Shown here piece by piece: positions 22,169 to 32,936 of a stretch of 64,000 bases of DNA (its first letter is position 1; the number at the start of each line of letters is the position of its first letter). Source of the DNA: Hypericum androsaemum (Eukaryota > Streptophyta > Magnoliopsida > Malpighiales > Hypericaceae). The stretch lies in NCBI GenBank assembly GCA_963995505.1, contig OZ023186.1, positions 3,968,001-4,032,000 on the forward strand. The letters run 5' to 3'. The translations under genes and the position numbers were made by a program. The notes under the pieces were generated by a model, which worked only from the letters and a program-made list of their open reading frames with translations, made no database searches and was not told the origin of the DNA.

Positions 22169-22360
22169 TAAAGAATCGAAACTTGAGCGGAAATACTTCG
22201 CTTGTGTGTTTTATTGATCGACAGGAACATGTATATATATGAGTACAAGAGGCTAGGGTTAGGTTTATACAACCTCGCAAAATATACAGCTTCCTAATCA
22301 GACTAGGATACAATCTCTACATTCCTAATCAGACTAGATGTCAACGACGCATCTCCAATA
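22169..22360 (-). repeat. Copia 1 LTR (right, 5' LTR)
   Basis: 192 bp, TAAAGAATCG...ATCTCCAATA on the plus strand, followed by the GTAAA duplication at 22361-22365. Confidence 0.93.
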
Positions 22361-22365
22361 GTAAA

Positions 22366-23408
22366 ATCTAATACTGTTAACTTAAAAATTATGAAGACGA
22401 AAATTCTTTTACCTGTCAACTTCTCTTTACCCTTTTGGAATTCTTTGGTTGTCCCCTTCTTTCCTGTAGTTTAATGTTCTAACCTTGCTTTCATATTTTT
22501 CTTTCTTGTTGTTTACAGGTTCGGTGGTAACTAAGAGGATCAACCTTTAGCCCATCAACCTAGTCTAACCTTTCCACCGCCTCGCATTTACTTGTACTAT
22601 TTTTAATACTTTTTTCAAATTTTATTTTGTGGCACTTCTATTTTATAGCCACGTTTTCAAGTTCAATCCATACTTATCATATTTTGTTAATTAAATATTT
22701 TATAGTCTTATTTTAGTTTTAGTGGAGTGGCAGGCTTTTATCTTTACATATGTAAAGTACTTAAGGTGACACATTTCCTATGGTTGTCATGATCCAAACT
22801 TACCACCTCCATACTTTACTTTTCATTCTTATCTTTTTTTTTCTTTTGCTTTGTTGTCATTTACTTTTTACATCCACTTTCTTCTCTCTTTTTTTAAATT
22901 CTTCGATCATTATCCCTTGCCAAACTTAACCAATTTATCTTCCAACCTCAGTTTTATAATAGTTAAATTTTATCTAAGAATCCAAAAGCATTGCTAGAAC
23001 CCATGCATGGTTCTTATCCCTTTTTTTATGGGATATATCTTACGCTTTTCATCCAATTTACTTAATTAATTAACACCACAAAGTAATTGTTCTAACAATA
23101 TAAAAAAGTACAGTGAATAATGACCAGGGTTTTAAGTCCTGGATAAAAAATTTACTTATCATCAAATTTAATTAATGGATGTCATCTAATAAATATGTCA
23201 TCGTGGCCAATTTGATAGTTGCCACGTTTTCTCATATTTTGTTGTTACTTTATTCATATAGAAATGCTCAGATCTAAATCATATTTAATTCTATTTCTAG
23301 AATATCTAGATCACTATTATTTGTGGAAATTTAATCATGTAGTTTATTTATCTTACCGAATGATTTATATACTTGATTTAACTCAACTAACTCATGTCGG
23401 GTATTACA
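22366..23408. other. AT-rich spacer, no gene seen
   Basis: Long T-rich runs and short spurious ORFs. No splice-compatible exon, repeat boundary or known domain was recognised. Confidence 0.5.
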
Positions 23409-23904
23409 AGACCCAATGTCCTTACCCCAAAAGTGCTGAGTGTAGAAAAGATGGAAATAGTAGACATGGGAGACCTTCAGATCATCGGTGACCATGTAAT
23501 TCAACATCATGTCCTTAACGTAAGGAGGGGGGAGGGTCCACCTGTTTGGAAGAAAACGAGTTTTGGGCAATTCTGCTCAAAAGAAGCAAAGTTTTTGAGC
23601 AATAATAGAGGGTTGAGTTAGATTAGGTCGGAAGGAAGAGGAGCGACGAGTTTAGGGCTAAGTAGGGTGTGCTTGTGACCGACGGTATGAAAGTAGGTCG
23701 CCTCCAGTCTCTGGACGCTCTCCAGGACTCGACCAACGGATCTCGGAGTGGCCTTTTGACTTTGTTTGAGGAGGAGCCAATGGGGACTTGGAGAAGGCCA
23801 AAGAGAGAGTCCACGAAGTCCTTCTTCTAGGCCTCTGCGTATAGGACCTTTTTGGTATCCCCGTCTACCAGAAGTTTCAGCGTTCTCTCTGTTTCTTGAG
23901 CCAC
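23409..23904 (-). pseudogene. DUF674 pseudogene (start lost, in-frame TAG, frameshifts)
   Basis: The minus strand encodes TLKLLVDGDTKKVLYAEA then DSLFGLLQVPIGS, diagnostic of DUF674 exon 1. Compared with the sister copy at 33055-33600, the start codon is GTG instead of ATG (23902-23904), and a three-base insertion (cta near 23829) creates TAG right after YAEA. Downstream frames shift (PYLALNSSLLF, then a stop, then the LLLSKTLLLL region in another frame). The last 25 bases or so of exon 1 and all of exon 2 are missing. It shares with 33055-33600 the YLALNS segment and following frameshift, so one is a copy of the other after the damage began. Confidence 0.88.
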
Positions 23905-24324
23905 TGTTATTTGGGTCGAGAGATTTTGGAAGAAGGGTTTAGCTTTGTAGTTTGCTTGGCTGAATGGAAATGGTTGGAGTAGAAAATATGATCCAGGACA
24001 CTATCTCTAGTACCCCTCAAAAAAAGAGTCTCTAGTAGATTCTCTCTATAATTTATCCGTCGATAATTGTTATGATAAGTTTGTTGAATTTGATTATCTT
24101 TTTGTATTGTTTGTTTTCATAGATTGATTATTTACGTGATTATTTTGAATAATACAAAAAAAGTTTAGTACATCCGAAGCGGACAAAATTCATTCAAATT
24201 GAAGCGGAATTGGAATCAACTTCTAATTAACATCTACCAACGACTACGACGCATAAAAACGAGGATGCATCTTCTAATTCAGCTGATAAGTAGACAGTAA
24301 TCTCCATGATGATGATGGCTCTGG
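23905..24324. other. Spacer between DUF674 copies
   Basis: AT-rich. Part of it (about 24150-24290) is repeated near 40100-40240 and 47620-47770, downstream of two other DUF674 genes, showing that the duplicated unit includes 3' flank. Confidence 0.5.
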
Positions 24325-25784
24325 TTATTTGGGCATGAATACATCTGTTAAGGCCGTATTAGATTCCATGGAAGCCTTCACCAGCTCCAAACCCTGTGGA
24401 ACAGTTTACAAAATCCTAGTTAAGAATAAAATTGACATGTAATACAATTAATTAACATATCGATCAAAATAACAGACATATCCAAATTTGTAACTTCTGT
24501 TTTGAAAAATTATGTAAATTCTATAAAACATTTCTAGGGCAACGGGCTATTGGATGCACACCAAAAAATGAAAAAATAGTTAACCAAAAAAATTGGTACA
24601 AGAAAGTTGCAAAAAAAAAAAATCATAAAAGAATTGACGGATACAGAGTAATCCTTAGAACAAGTAACTATTGATGAACATACTTATAAAAATTACAAAA
24701 AAAATAAATTTTAAAATACCTAGATAATTTTTTGGGATATGTTCACTTAAGTACCTTGTAGTTTCACACATTTTTACTTAAGTACTATATAGTTTTACTT
24801 TTTTTATCTAGGTTACGGAGGTTTCCAATTTTGACACTTTTGGTGACAGAAGTTTTCAAATTTGACGTTTTTGGCAACAAATTTTTAACCAAAGTTAGTT
24901 ATTTTTCAATTGGTATTTCCATGGTTATCCATGTAAGTGCCATGTCAGCGCCTCGTCATATTTCTCTAGGACATTGATGTGAAATGTTGAAAAAATTTCC
25001 TCTTAAAATATGACGTAAATTATGGAGCAATAAGTGGAGAATTTTTTAACTTTTTCATGTCAGTGCCACGTAGGATAGAAAAATATGATATAGCGCTGAC
25101 GTGGATAAGCATATAAATGACAAAAAAATTAATTATGGTTAAGAATTTGTCACTAAAAGTGTTAAATTTGGAAACCTTCATCACCAAAGTATAAAAAGTG
25201 AAACCACAAGTTACTTTAATAAAAATGTGTGAAAATAACATATCCCTAGTTTTTTTCACCTATTCCATGCAAAATAATAAGTAAGAAGACAGTACCTTAC
25301 TAAGATCGATCTTGACGATCTTCTCCTGAAGCAACCCAACATTGATCCTCTTAAGCAGAGCTAAAACAGGAATGGAAGACATTGGGCTGATCTCCAGGTC
25401 ATCCATAACCATGAAGGTAGAGTTATCCTTCACATACCCTTCCCCATGGAGATAGCCCGTTTCGTTCGAGCAAAAATATTCCTGGAGCAGAAGAGGAGGG
25501 CCATACGAAATTCGAGCGACCTTAGGTTTCAGAAGGGTTTCCTTGAGTTGGGTCGAGTGGAAATGATTTGTTTCCAAGTTAGAAAGACTCTGCGATACCC
25601 TGCCAAGGGAAGCCAACACTTTGAGCCCATTTCCGGCCAGGAGGGTCATTATGGAACCGATGGGCATTTGGAGAAGGCCGAAGAGGAAATCAACAAAATC
25701 TTTCTTGGCTTCTGCGTATAGTATCTTCTTTGACCCACCATCCACCACAAGCTTCAGGGTTATTTCCTTTGCATTTGAAGACAT
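24325..25784 (-). CDS. DUF674 family protein, two exons, 185 aa
   Basis: Exon 1 is 25296-25784 (163 codons) and exon 2 is 24325-24393 (22 codons and TAA), joined in phase 0. The donor is AAG|GTACTG and the acceptor CCACAG|GG. The N-terminus MSSNAKEITLKLVVDGGSKK is followed by ILYAEAKKDFVDFLFGLLQ and IGS, the family signature; FMVMDDLEISPM and LLQEKIVKIDLSK close exon 1. Exon 2 encodes GLELVKASMESNTALTDVF. Many DUF674 proteins are longer with two repeats; this is a single-repeat form. No signal peptide or membrane segment is seen. The intron (24394-25295) contains a foldback MITE. A TATA box lies at 25811-25827. DUF674 is a plant-specific family of unknown function, and none is claimed here. 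Confidence 0.88.
24725..24733. repeat. 9-bp target-site duplication, left copy (foldback MITE)
   Basis: TAATTTTTT here against TAGTTTTTT at 25248-25256, one mismatch. Confidence 0.75.
24734..25247. mobile_element. Foldback MULE-type MITE (514 bp) in a DUF674 intron
   Basis: Two arms of roughly 240 bp are inverted copies of each other. The left starts GGGATATGTTCACTTAAGTA and the right ends with the complement AACATATCCC, with matching inner blocks such as GAGGTTTCCAATTTTGACAC/GTGTTAAATTTGGAAACCTTC. The 9-bp near-identical flank and long inverted repeats indicate the Mutator superfamily. The arms differ at many positions, so the insertion is not recent. No coding capacity. Confidence 0.85.
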
Positions 25785-25810
25785 CGTGTAATAGTATCTT
25801 CTTGGGCTTC

Positions 25811-25827
25811 TATCTATATATATACAC
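25811..25827 (-). promoter_or_regulatory. TATA box upstream of the DUF674 gene
   Basis: TATATATATAGAT on the minus strand, about 30 bases before the ATG at 25784. The same motif precedes the paralogs at 41137 and 48688. Confidence 0.65.
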
Positions 25828-26095
25828 GAGAACTTGCGAGAAAAGTTATCTTTTCACTCCTGTGCATTTAACTCTTACAATGCCTTCCCCTCGGGACTTC
25901 TTCCGATTTGAAGTAGGTCATCGTTTAACAGGATAATGTTGTCACGATCCTATTGGCTAGCACTTGTTAGTGGGTTGTTATGTTAGCCATCTTTACGTAA
26001 TCATGCTTTACGTAATCATGCTTAGTGAGTTAGTGGTTGTTACTTTATTCCCTAAAAGTCAGCTACTAGCTAGCTGCACGTGACCCAAAAAAAAA

Positions 26096-27197
26096 AAATA
26101 AAGGTCAAATACATTTTTCTTACTTGTTTAAAAAATTCACATAAACTCTTCTACTTGAAATCGGCTCACATAAATTCCTGTACTTTTTTAAGTAGGTCAA
26201 ATAATACCCTGATAATATTTTTCCGGTCACCGACGACATGTTATCAGCTGACGTGGCATCCATGTCATCTTAAAAATGCCACATCATCTTACCTCTTCCT
26301 CTCACACGTTAGCTTCATCGATATCCACCCAAAATAAAAGCTATCACCAAACAACACCTTAGACATATTGCCGGAAATATTCGAACACCAGCTCAAGCAA
26401 TGAACATTACTTCCCACGCATTTCACACCATCATGCGACATCAAATGTAGCAAACATCTAAACTATCCGGATTGATTAGAACACCTCAAGCAATCAGATT
26501 TAGCAATCAAAGAGAATAACTTTCCAAGTACCTTGGCAGAACTCATCATTCCTTTTCGCAGCTTCTCTAATAGCCTTATGAACACCTCTCTCTTCCCTCT
26601 GTATTTCTACAATTCCAAACAAACAAAATCAGACCCATCAAAGCTAACCCAAAACCCAGAAGAACCCATCAACCCAAATTTAATTAGCAGACCAAAGTTC
26701 ACATCTTGATCAAAGACAACAAGTAATTGAAAAAAAAAACCCCAATTCGAAAGGCCGCATCAAAATTAAACCAGAAAATAAATGAAGATTAAAACTTTAT
26801 ACCTCGAATTTGACGCTCGATGTTGCGACACTCCTGGCAAAGCCGTCGCTGTCAATCTCTCAGCTGATGCTGTGGGTTTGCCTTGGGCTTTATCATGTTC
26901 TTCTCTTTTTTCAGTTTTTGGTCTATCAAAGCCCGGTTTTTGTTTGGTGATTGCTTTTATCTTGGGCGGGTATCGATGAAGCTAATGTGCGAGAGGAAGA
27001 GGAAAAATGATGTGGCATTTTTAAGATGACAAGAATGTTATGTCAACTGATGACGTGTTATCGGTGACCGAAAAAATATTCTCGAAGTGTTAATTGACCA
27101 ATTTAGAGAAGTACGTGAACTTATGTGAACTATTTTCAAGTACAGGAACTTATGTAAATTTTTTGAGCAAATAGAAAAACTTATTTGACCTTTATTC
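26096..27197 (-). mobile_element. MULE-like element carrying captured VPS24 exons (Pack-MULE)
   Basis: Arms at about 26096-26360 and 26930-27197 are inverted copies. The left begins ATAAAGGTCAAATA and contains GGTCACCGA and GACATGTTATCAGCTGA; the right ends TATTTGACCTTTAT and contains matching complements. They are unequal but align over about 250 bp. Flanking runs of A on both sides hide the target duplication. Between the arms lie two gene exons with their intron (see the VPS24-like pseudogene), the typical build of a Pack-MULE. Superfamily is inferred from the long inverted repeats and gene capture. Confidence 0.8.
26531..26905 (-). pseudogene. VPS24: Captured VPS24/CHMP3-like fragment (two exons and intron)
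   Basis: The minus strand at about 26905-26803 encodes a segment with NPQHQLRD, then a stop where VPS24 proteins have Trp, then CQECRNIERQIR, ending at a CGAG|GTATAA donor. After a 196-bp intron (26607-26802), an acceptor TTGTAG leads into EIQREERGVHKAIREAAKRND (26606 downward). This matches the first part of plant VPS24 (ESCRT-III subunit that helps form multivesicular bodies). Two lesions are visible: TGG to TGA in exon 1 and a two-base loss after AAKRND. The gene is cut off after this exon. Retention of the intron shows DNA-level capture rather than reverse transcription. No functional ESCRT protein can come from it. Confidence 0.85.
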
Positions 27198-27929
27198 TAA
27201 AAAAAAAGCTAGATGTACGTGTCTAGTCGTGGGGTTGAAAGTGGAGTGTTGCCGGCCATCATCTAAATGATGTCTGTTGCAGAATCTAAATGATAGCAGT
27301 GGCAACGGCCAATGGGTTAGTGACAGCACTAAACAATATTTAATCTAACTGATTCTGGTTGCCAATAAAAAAAAATGAGGGTAGCAATTTCTCCCATGGC
27401 CTGCCGCATCGTGATATCTCGCCTAATCTAAGGATATGCAAACGATTTTCGATATTCAAGATTTAATTTGTTAGGATTTTTGAAAAATTCAATAAATGTT
27501 GATATTCGATATAATTTTCATAGATACCAGTATTTTAGCGAAATACCAAATATATCATAGTATTAAATTGTAATTTACCCATTTAAGTATATAAGGCCAA
27601 AAAAAATCTAATCCCCAAGAATCTCCATCACGTCTCCCAACAACTTCCCACTATCGGGATTAGGTAACAAATCTAAAGGAAGATTGAGGCGGAACGGAGG
27701 TTGAAGACGAAGAACGAGCTCGAACCTCTCTTTGAAGAGAGAGGGACGGTTATTCTTTATGGGAATTCTTATTGATGACCACGTGTAAAAGTTGTTCATA
27801 GAGATTGTTTAGCTGCTTATATACTAGCTAGCTAAGTGCAAAAGACTAAGATACCCTTGCTTATCAGTAAAACTGTCATCTGATATAAGCTGTCGTTTGG
27901 TATCTTGGCTGTCGTCTGCTCTGCTGCTG
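27198..27929. other. Spacer, no gene recognised
   Basis: Mixed sequence between the MULE-like element and the transporter pseudogene. A 63-codon minus-strand frame at 27608-27799 has no recognised domain and may be the edge of another degraded gene. Confidence 0.4.
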
Positions 27930-28673
27930 TCATTCAAAAGTGTGCCAATCTGATTCATCAGAGATCTCGTGCTCAATCTTCTTCAATTCCCCCATAATAA
28001 GCAATTCCAGCGGAAAGAGGAGAAGAGCTTCAAGATTGTTGTACGGCACAAGGCCCCAGGTGTTCAGACCAATGGTCATAACGACATGCTTAATATACAC
28101 AAAGTCTACGGTCATGCTTAGCAAGTAAGCAAAGGCCCAGATGTACGCGGACACCGTGAACTGGTAATCCGTTAGGACATAAAGCACACTGCCACCGAAG
28201 ATAGTAGCGAGTGCCGACCACGTCTTCAGCGATGGCCATGGCTGGTGCAGGAAAAGGGTCTCTCCTATAGCAACGAAAATAGGGACCAGCGAACGGAAGA
28301 CAATGAAGGTATCAACATTGGCATGCACTAAGAGCTCACTGTTGGTAAAGAGTGAGAGTTGAAAGATCATAGCTGCTGGCAAGAACAGCCATATGGTCAA
28401 GCTGGTCAGGCTCGACGAGCTTGAGCCGCCCGCATACGAGGACACCGGCAGCACTAGTGAAGTACTGCAATGCAGCCAGTGCCCCCGGATAAGGAAATTT
28501 CATGATAGCCCACTTGTTAATGATGGACAGCAGGGAAGCTGAAATGCAGTATCCAGCCGCTATGCCATACACAGAGCTGAGCTGAGCTGCAGCAAACTGC
28601 TAATCCAAGATGCCTGGATTACATTGCCATCCCGAGATGCTACCGCTTCGGGATCCTCCTCCTCATTGGACAT
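27930..28673 (-). pseudogene. GONST3-like GDP-sugar transporter, truncated and frameshifted
   Basis: The minus strand starts MSNEEEDPEA at 28671-28673, just after a CTTTTCAG acceptor in the leader. In a second frame it encodes YGIAAGYCISASLLSIINKW and FPYPGALAALQYFTSAAGV, and in a third FLPAAMIF, LLVHANVDTFIVFRSLVPIF, IGETLFLHQPWPSLKTW and TDYQFTVSAYIWAFAYL. This is the drug/metabolite-transporter fold of plant Golgi GDP-mannose transporters, closest by recollection to GONST3. Two frameshifts (near 28580 and 28395) separate the frames. The protein stops at 27930 after VPYNNLEALLLFPLELLIMG and a short tail, so the final four or so membrane helices are missing. The retained leader acceptor argues for a DNA duplication rather than a retrocopy. 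Confidence 0.87.
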
Positions 28674-29420
28674 CTGAAAAGAACAAGTGATTTAGCTAGC
28701 CAGCGAGTTATAAAAGAAGAAACAGATGCAGCTAAGCATCAAAATACAATGTCCAACCTAGCAACAGCCAACAGCACATCTTTATACCAAGTAAGATGAA
28801 GTTCTCAAACCGCACCTCGACTCGATACTCACAATAATCAATCCCAATCTAATCTCGAGACGAGCATACCCACATTTTCGAAGACACACATTGCCAGTGA
28901 TCCTTGTTCTCCCTCACCTTTCAAACGCACCTTCCCGAAAGTCAAACTCCCATTCTCCAAAAGGATTGACCTCAAAACATTTTCATTCCCACAATCTTAA
29001 CACCAGACCCAAAGACATTGACTTAAATCTCATTAGGTTACCCAAGTAGGGATTTAGACACACAAAACTGATCAAATCGCACTCAGATAAAATTTTAAAA
29101 AAAACATCGAAACAGTAAATCTTCAAGATAATAAATAAGTAGAGACATAACAACAATGCTTTTTGATTAATTCAGTTCCCTCCCTCGGTTATATAAAATC
29201 ATTATATCCTATTAAAAAGAAAGGGAGGAATTGCAACCGTCTTACTTGTGGATCTAGAAGTCGAAACTCGAAAGGTTAGAGATGCAGCAGGAGAGATCGA
29301 AAGAAAGAGCGCGCGGGTAGTTGGAGCTTGGGCTTGGACCTCGTTGAGCCCAACAAACTGCGTATTGGGCCTATCAATTGGCAACGCGCGCGTTGTGCGG
29401 TTAATTTGGGGTAAAGTTCA
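28674..29420 (-). other. Leader intron and promoter region of the transporter pseudogene
   Basis: The CTTTTCAG acceptor at about 28674-28681 implies a 5' untranslated intron extending upstream. A GT donor in this stretch (for example near 29240) is likely but not resolved. Short ORFs here (29202-29384, 29248-29472) overlap on both strands and have no recognised domain. Confidence 0.4.
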
Positions 29421-29747
29421 TTTAACGTCCTATGGTTTTCACTTTTCGTCTTTTCTGGATAAAGTTGTTTAAATCGGATAGTTTGTGTTTTTTTTTTTCG
29501 TAAAGAACGAAAATAGCAGTATCGTGATGTCTTTCTATTCATGCAGAAACATTTCCAACGTTTCAAACTGGACACGAATTCAAACTGAATATGATACAAA
29601 GTTGTCTCAACAATTATTCAACACTCGAACGTTTGAAAGAACTTGAACAGAGACCTTAAGCTAGAGCAATTATAAAAGGTGATTGAAAAAGTTTGTACGA
29701 TTCACGCACATGACACAAGTGCTGATCGAGAATCGTAGCAGTATCTT

Positions 29748-31265
29748 CTAATTATAGCACTGGGAAAATGGTCCTGTTACGAACACATCGGTGAGTACTG
29801 TCTCCGACTGCAACGACGCCTTCACCAGCTCCAACCCCTACAAATATTAATCAACGTGTAAAACATCGCAGTAAAGTATCTTTGAAGAAGCGATTCCATG
29901 ATGTTCATGGTTACTTGCATCGATCTCCCTTACAATCTCCATAGCCAAATCAAAATAATGGATAAATAAATTTTTCGTTAAACAAGCACTACTGATCTTA
30001 TTGGTCTCACCCTCACTTTTGATTGAAAATCTTTGGAGAGGGAAACTTAATCTTTTTTTTCTGGGTTTTGCACCATTCTTTGAATAATGAATTCTAATTT
30101 TGCGAAAAAAATAACTGAAACAATCTGAAGGACATAAATTCAATTTCTATAATTGCAAGGACATAACTGCATTTTCATTGCTTTTTTAAATTTTTTCTAA
30201 ACTCTTTATGTTGTGGGATACCGTGGGTGTGTTTGGAAACTAATAGTTTAAGAGTAGATAAAAAATTAGGAGTAGAAAATACAATATACTTGTTTGGTGA
30301 AATAGTAGATTGGATAGTTATTCCAATCTACTAGTAGATAAAAGATAAGGTACTTAAAGAGTGATAATTTTAATTAAACGAAATATTTTTTTAAAACTCA
30401 AATATTTTAGATGCCCGCTAAAACGATTTCTTAAAACCAGGCCGGCGTGGAAAGTGGAGAAAAAGTCGACCACGTTTTTTTGAACAACGATAACCATTTT
30501 CACTATATGCCTCTCCACCGCGTAAATAATTATTAATATAACGTATGTCCCGAAATCTTCTCATCTTCTTAATTATCACAAAACTACAACAACGAGATAT
30601 AAATCATAAAGAAAGAAGAGACATAAAAGATAATCACTATGTAATTTAATTTTAATAGAGAAGAAATGACGATACACGAGAATTGACAAGTCGTGTAAAA
30701 AATTACTTAAAATGAAAGAATAATTACGTACCATATTGAAGTCGACAATGACATTCTTCTCCTGGAGCGACCCAAGATCCTTGATCCCAAAAGTATTGAT
30801 CATAGAAAATACGGAAATAGTCGACATGGGACTGACCTTCAGATCATCGGTCACCATGTAAGTCAAGCACTGCTCCTTAACGTACCCCGGCTGCGAGTAC
30901 AACGACATATAATAGCCAGTTATTGGCTGACCAAAAGAAGCAAAGTATTTGAGCAACAACGGAGGGTTTGGGGTTTGGCCATAAATAGAAGGAGTGGCGT
31001 TGACAATAGGGTAAAGGATGCTGTTCTTGTGGATGTCGGAGTTGAAGTGGGCTGACTCCAGGTTCTGGACGCTGTCCAGGACTTGACCTATGGAGCCAGG
31101 AGTCGGTTTTTGGGTTTGTTTGAGGAGACGTGCAATGGAGCCGATAGGGATTTGAAGGAGGCCGAAGAGGAAGTCAACGAAATCCTTCTTGGCCTCTGCA
31201 TATATGACCCTTTTCGACTTCCTGTCCACCAGAAGTTTTAGGGTTATCGCTGCTGCTTCAGCCAT
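29748..31265 (-). CDS. DUF674 family protein, two exons, 207 aa
   Basis: Exon 1 is 30732-31265 (178 codons) and exon 2 is 29748-29837 (29 codons and TAG), phase 0. The donor is ATG|GTACGT and the acceptor TTTGTAG|GGG. The protein begins MAEAAAITLKLLVDRKSKR, followed by VIYAEAKKDFVDFLFGLLQ and IGSIARLLKQTQ. Later it has PGYVKEQCLTYMVTDDLKV and SLQEKNVIVDFNMV, and exon 2 starts GLELVKASLQSETVLTDVF, all typical of DUF674. Its tail (VTGPFSQCYN) is a few residues longer than those of the other two intact copies. The intron is about 894 bp. It is the closest relative of the broken copy at 428-706. Function unknown; no transmembrane or signal sequence seen. Confidence 0.88.
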
Positions 31266-31622
31266 TGGTATTGGTTCGTAGGGTTTTTGGAAGAGGGGGC
31301 CTGTGGTTTTTGGTGGAGTGGAGAAGAAAGATTGAGATTCTGTTGAGGAAGGATCCCGCTGGCGAAATGTTCTAGATCCCCGAGGTGAAAGTCCAACAGG
31401 GGAGAATATGCATATGGGCTTGGCAATTTACAAAAAAAAAAACAGAGTGAAAAATATAATAGTTTTTTTAGGGTAAAAATATAATAGATTAAGCAAGGCT
31501 TCGTTGGAGTCGGATACACTGCGCACAATTATATTGTGTTGCCAATTTTAGAAGAATCGCCAATTGTAAATTTATCTTACTATAATAATATAAACATTAT
31601 TTTCACGCAATCTTCCCCTATT

Positions 31623-32090
31623 GTTGATCCTTTCTTCTGGGAATCGTCCCCACGCGAACTTTCAACTCTCCCATTTCCCCTCCCCTTAATTAATTAATTA
31701 GTTAGCCATATTTTATATGTTGGTATCTTCTTCAACGCTAGCCGCCTCCTATATTTAAATATGAGAGTGATTGTGTATTTATGGATTTCTCTTTGTTTTT
31801 GTTGACTCTTATATATAATTAGAGCCAATAAGTGATTTAATCTTATCTTATTTTATCGTTGAACCTTTCTTCTGGGAATCGTCCCCACTCGAACTTTCAA
31901 CTCTCCCATTTCCCCTCCACTTAATTAATTAATTAATTAGCCATATTTTATATGTTGGTGTCTTCTTCCACACTAGCCGCCTCATATATTTAAATATGAG
32001 AGTGGTCGTGTATTTATGGATTTCTCATTTTTTTTTACTCTTAAATATAATTAGAGCCAATAAGTGACTTTATCTTATCTTATTTTATTT
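31623..32090. repeat. 235-bp tandem duplication
   Basis: Unit 1 starts at 31623 (GTTGATCCTTTCTTCTGGGA) and unit 2 at 31858 (GTTGAACCTTTCTTCTGGGA). The units align throughout, with scattered substitutions and a variable TTAA run. Non-coding. Confidence 0.88.
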
Positions 32091-32615
32091 TACAATAATA
32101 AAGAGAATTCACTTTTTAAGTAATTTGTTGCGTCGTGTGAAAATGTCAAAACTATCATTAAATACTAAAACTTTAAATCCAAATCTCAAACCCCAAAACT
32201 CCAACCCTGTAACCTCGAGAATTTCTTTTTTTGGTGGTCTGGTGTGTCACGTGAAAATATCAACTAAATATTAAAATCTTAAACCCAACCGGACCCCGGA
32301 CCACTGGACCATAGCACTCCCGGGACCCGAACACCCAGACCGCGGACCACCGAGACCCCCGGACACCGGAACACTAAACCCCCGGACCACCAAGTACCCC
32401 TGACCACCGGACCCCGGACCACCGAAACCCTGACCCCAGATCCCCGACCCAGGACCTCCTACCCCGGTCCCTCATACCACCAAGACCCACGACCCTGGAC
32501 CCCCGACTCCGGACCACCGGATTCCGGATCCCTGACACCCGACCTCGGACTACGGACCACCGAGACCCCCAAACTCCGGATCGCGCGCATCGCATCGCGC
32601 GTGCGTATTTACTAG
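32073..32615 (+). mobile_element. Helitron-like non-autonomous element A
   Basis: Starts near TCTTATCTTATTTTATTTTA with AATAATAAAGAGAATTC close behind, and ends in a GC-rich hairpin (GCGCGCATCGCATCGCGCGTGC) then CTAG followed by T, the 3' signature of Helitrons. The interior holds a C-rich array of GACCACCGGACCCC-like units (32285-32580). No Rep/helicase. It shares its start and end with the elements at 54871-55256 and 55257-60811. Confidence 0.65.
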
Positions 32616-32936
32616 TATATTATAATTAGAATTTTATCTCTTTATTGTTTTTGAAACAGGTATCAAACACTAAAATGGTATAAAGTAAGTTTGATAATTT
32701 ATTATTTTTGTGATATATTTATTTGAATAAATAAAAATTAACTTGTTGGAAAAAAAAACTCTTCCAGTACTCGAACTAAAGTTTTGGTATTCCTTTAAAA
32801 AGCTCGAAGTTATAAATTGCAAGACAACAAAAAATGTTCGATGCCTGTTTCAAAAAAAATAAAGGGATAAAGTTCTAATTATAATATAGAAGTTCACAAT
32901 TGGCGATTCTTCTAAAATTGGGAACACAATATATTG

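Larger units (their letters stand above)
10003..22360 (-). mobile_element. Ty1-copia retrotransposon 1, split by a nested insertion
   Basis: Two 192-bp LTRs (10003-10194, 22169-22360) with termini TA...TA and only two differences bound a copia element reading right to left. Removing the 7.5-kb nested insert and one copy of its target duplication leaves 4,858 bp. The primer-binding site TGGTATCAGAGC (minus strand, 22157-22168) abuts the right LTR, and a purine tract (complement of CTCCCCCTTC at 10195-10204) abuts the left LTR. Target duplication is GTAAA. Short LTRs and the domain order gag-protease-integrase-RT-RNase H fit the Ale/Retrofit-like copia group (inference). Confidence 0.95.

Noticed and set aside
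32374..32595. 73-residue arginine/glycine-rich minus-strand frame
   Set aside because: Generated by the C-rich array in a Helitron-like element; similar frames at 54905-55230 have the same cause.
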